A DNA stretch of 7,868 nucleotides from Hyphococcus sp. (lineage in GTDB: Bacteria; Pseudomonadota; Alphaproteobacteria; Caulobacterales; Parvularculaceae): the NCBI GenBank assembly GCA_021604605.1, contig BQJH01000137.1, positions 1-7,868 on the forward strand. The letters are read 5' to 3'. The notes under the pieces were generated by a model. It ran no database searches. It saw nothing but the letters and a program-made list of their open reading frames with translations, and had not been told where the DNA came from. A program made the position numbers and the translations under genes. Within the stretch, counting starts at the first letter, position 1. Every line of letters begins with the position of its first letter. Positions 1 to 5,419 of this stretch are shown piece by piece.

Positions 1-465
1 CTGCCGGCCGAGGCGCTGGCTGAAATTCGTGCGCTGGAAGCGGCTGAAGATTATGCAAACCCGCGCTACGAGGAAATTTTAATGCGCGAACATTACACGC
101 GTCATGTTTTGCGCCTGCCGGTTGAAGACTGGCCGGAGCCAGTCATTCGTTCTTTCAAGCACTTGAACAAATATGTTTATACGCTGATGCAAGGACCAAG
201 TGAATTTGGCATTGGCGGTACGTTGGCTGATTGGGATCGCACCGGCGATATCCATAAAATCAAGACGCCAACGCTCGTCACGGTGGCGCAGTGGGACACA
301 ATGGACCCGGATCATATGCGTTGGATGGTGGAAGAAATCCCGAATGCGCGCGCACTTGATCTGCCTGATGGCAGTCATCTCTCCATGTATGATGATCAGG
401 AACGATATTTCAAAGGGCTGATCAACTTTATGAACGATGTCGATCAAGGCATGTTTAGTGACTGA
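1..465 (+). CDS. Proline iminopeptidase-like alpha/beta hydrolase (S33), C-terminal part
   Basis: The frame is open from the first base, so the N-terminus, with the oxyanion region and nucleophilic serine, lies outside the window. The visible 154 residues match the end of S33 proline iminopeptidase-family hydrolases. They include the helical cap (RHVLRLPVEDWPEPV, then YTLMQGPSEFGIGG) and a strand ending in AQWDTMDPDHM, whose first Asp (codon 295-297) is the likely catalytic acid. GSHLSMYDDQ follows, with the likely catalytic His at codon 376-378. Family members cleave N-terminal proline or other residues from peptides or amides, usually in the cytoplasm; the true substrate cannot be read here. 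The end overlaps the carotenoid oxygenase start, which suggests co-transcription and translational coupling. The family is clear; narrower specificity is uncertain. Confidence 0.92.
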   Translation: MPAEALAEIRALEAAEDYANPRYEEILMREHYTRHVLRLPVEDWPEPVIRSFKHLNKYVYTLMQGPSEFGIGGTLADWDRTGDIHKIKTPTLVTVAQWDTMDPDHMRWMVEEIPNARALDLPDGSHLSMYDDQERYFKGLINFMNDVDQGMFSD

Positions 466-1873
466 AAAGCAGCTGAATGATCTGAACCCTTATCTCCATG
501 GGCTTTATGCGCCGGTGCGAGATGAGGTGAGCGCTGATAAGCTGGAGGTTGTTGGCGAAATCCCCCGCGACCTTCATGGCGGGTATTTCAGAAACGGGCC
601 AAACCCGGCGACGGCGCCAAAGGGCATGCATCACTGGTTTGACGGCGATGGGATGATCCACGGCGTCTGGTTTGAAAATGGCGAGGCGCGATATCGTAAC
701 CGCTATGTGCAAACTGAAGACTTAAAGGCGAATGGCGCCGCGCCACTTGGTGATACTGTCCTGGGCGGCATTTTTGAACCATCGCGTGATGCGGCCGGGC
801 GCAGTGTTCACTACAAAGACACCGCCAACACCGACCTTGTTTATCACAATGGGCAGTTGTTGGCGCTTTGGTATATTTCCGGCCAACCAGTGGCGGTGGA
901 TGCCGCGACGCTGGAAACAATTGGCGCCGAGAACTTTAGCGGCAAGCTGCCGGGTAACATATCCGCCCATTCAAAGACTGACCCGAAAACTGGCGAACTC
1001 GTTTTTTTTGACTACGCCGTCTATGAGCCAAAAATGTGGACGGGGACTGTCTCCGCGCAAGGCGCACTGACGCAGTTTCAGGAGATTGACCTGCCGGGTC
1101 CGCGCTTGCCCCATGATATGGGCATGACGGAAAACTATGTCATCTTGCATGACCTGCCGGTGGTTTTTTCTGAGCAGGCGATCAAGAACCGCTTGTGGCA
1201 AATTCATGTGGCGGACCAGCCGACGCGGTTTGGCGTTGTGCCGAGAAAAGGTCCAAACTTACATCAAGGGCCGAAATGGTTCGAGTTCCCAACCTGCTAT
1301 GTTTATCACGTCATTAACGCATGGGAGGAGTGCGATGAAGTCGTCATGGCCGCTTGCCGGATGGTGCCGAACGGTTTTGAACCCGACCCGCAATATGGCC
1401 CTTACGCGCCGATGGTTGATGTGCTGGCGTTGCGGGCGCAACCTTTTGTCTGGCGGATGAATATGAAAACCGGGGAGGGGCGCGAAGAACAGATCGATGA
1501 TGCGCTGTCAGAGTTTCCCGTTGTGAATAATGACTGGGCGGGACGAAAAACCAGATATTCCTATCACGTCGTATTTGATGATTGCATCCCGCAACGCTTT
1601 TCCGCGCTGTTGAAATATGACCTCACAACCGGCGCTTCAACGCGTCATGAATTTCCCGCCGGCGTATATGGATCGGAACCGGCTTTTGCGCCGCGCATTG
1701 ATGCGAAGGGAGAAGATGACGGCTATCTGATCAGTTTCACCGCAGACCATGACGGCAAGTCAGAAGCGCATATCATTGACGCGCAAAATATGACCGCCCC
1801 GCCGTTAGCGCGGGTAAAACTCCCGCAACGTGTCCCCCTCGGCTTTCATGGCGTCTGGGCGGCTGGGGTTTAG
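458..1873 (+). CDS. Carotenoid oxygenase family (RPE65/CCD/lignostilbene dioxygenase-type) non-haem iron enzyme
   Basis: This encodes an oxidative alkene-cleaving dioxygenase of 471 aa, a usual bacterial length. Family motifs appear in order: FRNGPNP (45-51), FDGDGMIH (61-68), the four Fe-ligand histidines H171 (ISAHSK), H219 (LPHDMG), H284 (VYHVINAWEE) and H464 (PLGFHGVW), plus EDDGYLISF near 419. The seven-blade propeller therefore looks complete. Substrates in the family are carotenoids, apocarotenoids or stilbenoids. I chose GTG 458 because AAGG (445-448) sits nine bases upstream and the overlap with the hydrolase is only eight bases. ATG 437 would add seven residues but has no visible ribosome binding site. 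The last codons recur at 3830-3874 and 5125-5166. The enzyme is probably cytosolic, as no signal peptide is seen. Confidence 0.95.
   Translation: MTEKQLNDLNPYLHGLYAPVRDEVSADKLEVVGEIPRDLHGGYFRNGPNPATAPKGMHHWFDGDGMIHGVWFENGEARYRNRYVQTEDLKANGAAPLGDTVLGGIFEPSRDAAGRSVHYKDTANTDLVYHNGQLLALWYISGQPVAVDAATLETIGAENFSGKLPGNISAHSKTDPKTGELVFFDYAVYEPKMWTGTVSAQGALTQFQEIDLPGPRLPHDMGMTENYVILHDLPVVFSEQAIKNRLWQIHVADQPTRFGVVPRKGPNLHQGPKWFEFPTCYVYHVINAWEECDEVVMAACRMVPNGFEPDPQYGPYAPMVDVLALRAQPFVWRMNMKTGEGREEQIDDALSEFPVVNNDWAGRKTRYSYHVVFDDCIPQRFSALLKYDLTTGASTRHEFPAGVYGSEPAFAPRIDAKGEDDGYLISFTADHDGKSEAHIIDAQNMTAPPLARVKLPQRVPLGFHGVWAAGV
1829..1873 (+). repeat. Dioxygenase 3'-end repeat, copy 1 (in the intact gene)
   Basis: These are the last 15 codons of the carotenoid oxygenase (RVPLGFHGVWAAGV plus TAG). 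Bases 1838-1865 are identical to 3839-3866, and over 45 bases there are 40 matches to copy 2. Four of the five differences (1831, 1834, 1837, 1873) are at third codon positions and are synonymous or a stop exchange; only 1866 changes an amino acid (Gly to Glu). The fourth iron-ligand His codon is at 1847-1849. Confidence 0.9.
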
Positions 1874-1877
1874 CTTC

Positions 1878-3734
1878 TCAATTATTACGACTGACATTTA
1901 TGCAATTATCAATTTCTGAAGCGTCAATAAGTTTTCCATTCGACTGGATGGCAAAATCCCCAGTTTCGCTTTTGATGACCAGGGCCTTTTGAAATGTGAA
2001 CTCATACCCATTTGGTTCACGCAGTAGGCGGATGCGGCGTTGTAAAACGGGTTTGCGTTGGTCCAACTCTACAACCCAAAGGTTGCCAGTGCTCATGCTC
2101 ATATGAGATAGGCCGGTTACAATGTATAATCTTTTGCGGGTTTTGAATGCTGCAATCGCGTTGTCAGGAATTAGAAGTTCTACGTGACCGTGTTGGTCAA
2201 TTGTATGCACCTCTCCGCCAAACTCCCCTGCGTCCAGCCCCGCAATAAGGTGGTTGCCAAATTTTACGGCGAATTTCAGCTCGCCTCTTTGTTCTCGTAA
2301 TTTTGGGTAGGTAGAAAATATGTGTTGAGTTTCGTCGGCTCCTGGAAAGGATAATTCTAATCTAACATTGTTGCCCTCTGGCCATGTAACCCGGCGAGGC
2401 ATGTAGAGGTTATAGGTTTCTGTCCTGCTTGCGTTGCAAGCTTTGGAGATTTCTAAAAGATCGCTTGTGTGTCGAAGCCCCGCACGCCACATGCGCCATT
2501 GATCATCATCTGAGAGTGGTGCACTATCTGAAGTATTGTTTGGTCGGGTGAACTCACCGCCATCGAGAAGCGACAATGCTCGTTCAGCATTATTTCGGAC
2601 TGGCTTAAACCAGTGATTATGAGCAAGCGCTTCAACAACCCCGCGTGCGGATTCTGCATGCAAACGTCCAAGGCTTTCAACCGCATTATAAGCTAAATTC
2701 CAATCGTCATCAAAATCACTACGTATGGCGACAAGCGAGTTAATACCACCCTGATAGTCAATCTGGCCTAGAGTAAGAGCTGCTAGAGCACGCACATCAC
2801 CAAGGTCGCGGCGGGCAAGAAAAGGTGTAATAAGTGGGCCAAGCTCTTTGGCTTTATCGCCATAATTTCCAGTTGACCGAATCGCGTCGCCGATATCCCA
2901 GATATCGTAATATTCACTGAAATCATCTGTGTCCGAAAATTTATAAAATAATCTATTTGAAGGGTGGTCACTTAAGGTCCTAAGGGCTTTTTTAAGGTCA
3001 CCCCTCAATACGACTAGTCCGTAAGGGTGCTTTAAAGCTATGAGTTGATCAGTTGCAATCTTTCGAACCCTATCTGAAGCGTCGAGTGACGTGGCAATGC
3101 CTTCTAGGGTTGGGACGACAAAGTCGGGCCATGGATCAATGCCTCCCAATAGAGTCAAGAGGGCCCAGCATAAATCTAATTGATCACTGGTTTGGCAGCC
3201 TTCTAGTTCCTCTTTAAAGTATGGATACAGTCGGTCTCCGAATTCAGGTAACACACGAAAAGTTTGTGAATTGGATCCCTGACTAGGGTTTGCCAAAAAG
3301 TTCTCCCAAAGGAAAGCAAGCGCTTCATCTGTACCTGTTGCTGCGATTGCAGGTTCCAGCCAGCTAATTCCGTGTTTGTGAGCAATTATCAAATCAGGTA
3401 GATGGCGAGGATCAATTTGCGGGAAGTGGAATAGTGTATATCCAGCTCTGTTCCGCACATAATAATTCGGATGATCAAATAGCTTGATCAAAGCTATAAC
3501 TGCATCATCACCAAATAATACAAGTCTACGGACAGCATTCTCTATCGGCTCGTCTTTTATACCAGAGGACAACCGGTCACCTGGTTGCGGTGGTGGTTTA
3601 ATGTGATGCTCGCTTAAAATTGAAATGCACTGGCTAACAGTAGTGCAGTCAGGGGCTTCTTCCATTGTGCTAGAGGCGTATGCAGGCGTAAACGCAACTG
3701 AAAAAAGTAATACGAAGAAAAGGCGAGTAATCAT
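1878..3734 (-). CDS. Secreted HEAT-repeat protein with a C-terminal beta-rich domain, function unknown
   Basis: A 618-aa protein. Residues 1-20 form a classical signal peptide (hydrophobic FFVLLFSVAF, cleavage after AYA), so export is likely. Residues about 65-105 (RLVLFGDDAVIALIKLF, then YYVRNRAGYTL), 205-235 and 300-390 (DVRALAALTLGQID, NAVESLGRLHAESA) have the helix-pair pattern of HEAT/PBS-type repeats, which usually bind other proteins. Residues about 430-618 look mostly beta and contain AGLDAGEFGGEV and TGLSHMSMSTG; I do not recognise a named domain. C30 and C36 lie near the mature N-terminus. Start ATG 3732-3734 has AGG (3741-3743) six bases upstream. The stop is four bases from the opposing dioxygenase stop. 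Base composition is AT-richer than the dioxygenase. An enzymatic role is not suggested. Confidence 0.9.
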   Translation of the reverse strand: MITRLFFVLLFSVAFTPAYASSTMEEAPDCTTVSQCISILSEHHIKPPPQPGDRLSSGIKDEPIENAVRRLVLFGDDAVIALIKLFDHPNYYVRNRAGYTLFHFPQIDPRHLPDLIIAHKHGISWLEPAIAATGTDEALAFLWENFLANPSQGSNSQTFRVLPEFGDRLYPYFKEELEGCQTSDQLDLCWALLTLLGGIDPWPDFVVPTLEGIATSLDASDRVRKIATDQLIALKHPYGLVVLRGDLKKALRTLSDHPSNRLFYKFSDTDDFSEYYDIWDIGDAIRSTGNYGDKAKELGPLITPFLARRDLGDVRALAALTLGQIDYQGGINSLVAIRSDFDDDWNLAYNAVESLGRLHAESARGVVEALAHNHWFKPVRNNAERALSLLDGGEFTRPNNTSDSAPLSDDDQWRMWRAGLRHTSDLLEISKACNASRTETYNLYMPRRVTWPEGNNVRLELSFPGADETQHIFSTYPKLREQRGELKFAVKFGNHLIAGLDAGEFGGEVHTIDQHGHVELLIPDNAIAAFKTRKRLYIVTGLSHMSMSTGNLWVVELDQRKPVLQRRIRLLREPNGYEFTFQKALVIKSETGDFAIQSNGKLIDASEIDNCINVSRNN

Positions 3735-3777
3735 TTTTGACCTGCGCGAATTTGGTACTTTATCTGTAGTTTGTGGA

Positions 3778-3796
3778 ACATAACACAGGGTTATGT
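3778..3796. promoter_or_regulatory. Inverted repeat in the divergent intergenic region (possible operator)
   Basis: ACATAAC and GTTATGT are perfect 7-base inverted arms separated by ACAGG. The site lies 44 bases upstream of the HEAT-protein start and about 80 bases upstream of the 170-aa gene, where a regulator could affect both promoters. No T-run follows on either strand, so a terminator is less likely. Function is inferred from position and symmetry only. Confidence 0.35.
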
Positions 3797-3822
3797 GGCA
3801 AAGGCAATAACTTCTATGTATG

Positions 3823-3828
3823 TATAAT
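3823..3828 (+). promoter_or_regulatory. Candidate -10 element for the 170-aa protein gene
   Basis: A perfect TATAAT lies 50 bases upstream of ATG 3878. No good TTGACA-like box is seen at the expected distance; the region around 3800 reads AAAGGC. If used, transcription would start near 3835 and the leader would contain the second dioxygenase 3'-end repeat. Confidence 0.35.
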
Positions 3829-3829
3829 A

Positions 3830-3874
3830 CGCGTACCGCTCGGCTTTCATGGCGTCTGGGCGGCTGAGGTTTAA
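3830..3874 (+). repeat. Dioxygenase 3'-end repeat, copy 2 (remnant)
   Basis: In frame this reads RVPLGFHGVWAAEV and TAA, the last 14 residues and stop of a carotenoid oxygenase, but nothing upstream matches the gene. It has 28 identical bases with copy 1 (3839-3866), flanked by synonymous third-position changes (CGC, GTA, CCG against CGT, GTC, CCC) and one Gly-to-Glu change. It lies 2001 bases after copy 1, immediately before the next gene. The His codon is at 3848-3850. Confidence 0.88.
3866..3869 (+). promoter_or_regulatory. Ribosome binding site supplied by repeat copy 2
   Basis: GAGG lies eight bases before ATG 3878. It is inside the repeat: the matching bases of copy 1 (1865-1868) are GGGG, so the single G-to-A difference at 3867 creates the better Shine-Dalgarno match. 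Confidence 0.55.
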
Positions 3875-3877
3875 TAA

Positions 3878-4390
3878 ATGATGTTTAATATAAGCTTCGC
3901 TCGAATTCTATTGATAGCGTTTTTGATGTCTACTTCAGCATGTGCATCTTCATCAGAGATGGAAGCGCCTGTAGAAGGGCCTTTGCGGGTTTGTTTTAAT
4001 TACAGTTGGTTTTTGTTAGCGCAGGGCGAAAGTATCTCTGACTATCAGTTTGGGCATGCGGCGATGACGATTAAAGTTATGAGCTCTTTAGGCACATATA
4101 CTGTTGGAGAGAGTTCTATCTTTGCTCCACCCGAACTGGATCGGATTGTTTCCAAAGAGAAGGGAACGCATGTCTATCTTGTTGACAGTCAAAAACCGGA
4201 ATATGCAATCGCAGGCGTTACTAGTTTTTCTAATGATGAGGCTGTCATAGTCCTTTTATTGGACGGTGACGCATTCACGGGAACAGAGCAAGACATGCAC
4301 ATTTTAAAACGATTTACGGTTGTCGACCCAACGGAGGTCAACTGCGAAAAGACTTATACATACGGCTGGGATCTATTGTTTGAAAATTAA
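3878..4390 (+). CDS. Small exported protein, probable lipoprotein, no recognised family
   Basis: A 170-aa protein. Residues 3-19 form a hydrophobic export signal (FNISFARILLIAFLMS). It ends in STSACASS: C22 could be lipidated through a non-standard lipobox (Thr rather than Leu at -3), or signal peptidase I could cut after ACA. Further cysteines are C39 (RVCFNYSW) and C156 (VNCEKTY), a possible disulfide. The mature part looks mixed alpha/beta, with FGHAAMTIKV, THVYLVDSQ and a closing YTYGWDLLFEN. I recognise no family. The start overlaps nothing; TAA of the upstream repeat is three bases before ATG 3878, and a second ATG follows at once. It is divergent from the HEAT-protein gene and similarly AT-rich. 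A role in the envelope is inferred from the signal only. Confidence 0.85.
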   Translation: MMFNISFARILLIAFLMSTSACASSSEMEAPVEGPLRVCFNYSWFLLAQGESISDYQFGHAAMTIKVMSSLGTYTVGESSIFAPPELDRIVSKEKGTHVYLVDSQKPEYAIAGVTSFSNDEAVIVLLLDGDAFTGTEQDMHILKRFTVVDPTEVNCEKTYTYGWDLLFEN

Positions 4391-4433
4391 GGGGGAATAA
4401 TCGGAGCGTATGTAATACCTCTAATAAAACGAG

Positions 4434-4449
4434 TAATAGGAAACTATTA
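4434..4449 (+). terminator. Weak hairpin after the 170-aa gene
   Basis: TAATAG and CTATTA pair perfectly around a GAAA tetraloop, 44 bases beyond the stop at 4390. The stem is AU-rich and no T-run follows, so it may be an mRNA end or stabilising hairpin rather than a true intrinsic terminator. CTAATA at 4421-4426 could pair with TATTAG at 4445-4450 as a competing fold. Confidence 0.25.
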
Positions 4450-4476
4450 GGCCACCTGGGAAAGATGGCTGATAGC

Positions 4477-4482
4477 TATAAT
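4477..4482 (+). promoter_or_regulatory. Candidate -10 element for the DUF3617-like gene
   Basis: A perfect TATAAT lies 82 bases upstream of GTG 4564. No recognisable -35 box is at the usual distance (4454-4459 reads ACCTGG). If active, the transcript would begin just before the hairpin at 4499-4513. Confidence 0.25.
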
Positions 4483-4498
4483 TTCTCAGTCTTTTAAA

Positions 4499-4513
4499 GC
4501 CCTTCTTAAGGGC
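4499..4513. terminator. GC-rich hairpin, possible terminator or leader structure
   Basis: GCCCTT and AAGGGC pair around a CTT loop. On the + strand it is followed by ATTTGCTT, and on the - strand by TTTAAAAG, so neither side has a strong T-tract. It separates the 170-aa gene from the DUF3617-like gene and could end transcription of the former. Confidence 0.35.
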
Positions 4514-4563
4514 ATTTGCTTATCCTTTCGGTGTCGTTTTCGGCTTTGCGAGGGGTTAAGATA

Positions 4564-5082
4564 GTGAACCGGTTTTTTTGCGTTAGTGCTTTTTCCATCA
4601 TTGCCGCAGGCTGCGCAGAGACATCGGACCCGGCGAGTGAAGCCCCGGTTGAGCTGGAGCCGGGCCGATACGAGATTACGATGTCCGGCGCTGGTCTTTT
4701 AAAAGCTGCGGGTAATGACAACAACTCACGTTCAACCTGCCTTCGCGCCGGCGAGCGGGCGATGTTTCCGCACAAATTGGCGGAGAACTATTATCGAATG
4801 CATTACAGCTGTTCAAACAAGCGCTTGCCACGCGAAGGCAATGCTGTCGGTGGTGAAATTTCATGCGCTGCTGACCCGAAGCTTGCCACGGGAGCAAACC
4901 GTTTCGTTTATAACGGCGCTGTCGCAGCGGATAATGTCAGGCTCGAAGTGAAGATGAAACTGGATGCCTTGATTAAAGAAGACGAGATGACCGAAGCGCA
5001 AATTCGGGAATTAAAACTCGGCATGAAGATGATGGAGCATGCGCGCTTTGTGATAGAGGCGAAAAGAACCGGCGATTGCTGA
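4564..5082 (+). CDS. DUF3617-like lipoprotein
   Basis: A 172-aa protein from GTG 4564. This start is preferred over upstream TTG 4516 because GAGGGG (4550-4555) is eight bases before it and it begins a compact lipoprotein signal, RFFCVSAFSIIAAGC, with lipidation expected at C17. The mature part follows the DUF3617 layout: LEPGRYEITMSG (32-42), then cysteines C59 (STCLRAG), C83 (YSCSNKR), C101 (EISCAAD) and a terminal RTGDC (C172), enough for two disulfides. These small envelope proteins are common in alphaproteobacteria and have no established biochemical role. A Glu/Lys-rich stretch near 135-158 (LIKEDEMTEAQIRELKLGMKM) may be a helix insert not typical of the family. Composition is GC-rich like the flanking backbone, unlike the 170-aa gene before it. 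Confidence 0.85.
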   Translation: MNRFFCVSAFSIIAAGCAETSDPASEAPVELEPGRYEITMSGAGLLKAAGNDNNSRSTCLRAGERAMFPHKLAENYYRMHYSCSNKRLPREGNAVGGEISCAADPKLATGANRFVYNGAVAADNVRLEVKMKLDALIKEDEMTEAQIRELKLGMKMMEHARFVIEAKRTGDC

Positions 5083-5113
5083 TCGTTGAGCGGCTCTAAC
5101 AGCGTTACAGTTT

Positions 5114-5131
5114 GCGGGAGTTAACTCTCGC
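5114..5131. repeat. 18-base near-perfect palindrome
   Basis: GCGGGAG, TTAA and CTCTCGC form a 7-pair stem (one G-U pair in RNA) with a TTAA tetraloop. It contains the perfect palindrome GAGTTAACTC. It overlaps the left edge of repeat copy 3. There is no following T-run. It could be a transcript end for the DUF3617-like gene or a protein-binding or recombination site; the sequence does not decide. Confidence 0.5.
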
Positions 5132-5166
5132 GACGCGCCCCGCTTGGGTTTCATGGCGTTTGGGCT
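5125..5166 (+). pseudogene. Dioxygenase 3'-end remnant, copy 3
   Basis: In frame this reads LSRRAPLGFHGVWA, matching the KLPQRVPLGFHGVWA end of the intact dioxygenase from L455. The core from Pro to Ala (5140-5166) matches at every residue. It differs from copies 1 and 2 only at third positions in that core (CTT, GGG, GTT, GCT). A TAA (5122-5124) blocks the frame just upstream, so it cannot be the end of a working gene. After Ala the frame runs 17 codons to TAG 5218-5220 without resembling the family. The His codon is at 5152-5154. Confidence 0.75.
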
Positions 5167-5419
5167 GGGGGGAGATCATTGCTGTTTAATCCTCAAACCG
5201 GACATTGGAGGCGTATTTAGCCACCGGTAAAATTCGCCAATAATTGCTGATCAATCGTTGGCCACCGAACAGTAGGAATGCGCACAAAAGCGGTCACTGG
5301 ATTTTGAATGCTTAATTGTTCGCTTTTGGCCCTTCTCGAACACCGACTTGTGTCTTCACGAAGGGGCGATTTTCCAGTACATTCGAACCTTAATCCCAAT
5401 ATTGACTACCTCAGGTGAT

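Larger units (their letters stand above)
5083..5419. other. Gene-poor region between the DUF3617-like and EreA/ChaN-like genes
   Basis: It holds a hairpin-forming palindrome (5114-5131) and the third dioxygenase 3'-end remnant (5125-5166, open on to TAG 5218-5220). Beyond 5221 the sequence turns AT-richer and I see no gene, RNA or clear repeat. A 60-codon open frame on the - strand (5217-5399) has no start context or recognisable protein pattern. The EreA/ChaN-like stop on the opposite strand closes the region. Confidence 0.7.

Noticed and set aside
437..457. ATG 437 as the dioxygenase start
   Set aside because: No Shine-Dalgarno sequence at a usable distance and a longer overlap with the hydrolase; GTG 458 has AAGG nine bases upstream. 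It remains possible.
1874..3829. Terminal inverted repeats bounding the HEAT-protein block, as in a transposon
   Set aside because: The two ends share only loose AT-rich similarity (TATTA-like), and no transposase or target-site duplication of IS type is present.
3941..4650. Shared EAPVE-like residues after the signals of the 170-aa and DUF3617-like proteins
   Set aside because: Linkers after lipoprotein signals are commonly rich in Ser, Glu, Ala and Pro; the rest of the proteins do not align.
5217..5399. A 60-codon open frame on the - strand in the gene-poor region
   Set aside because: No ribosome binding site, no family resemblance and no support from neighbours.
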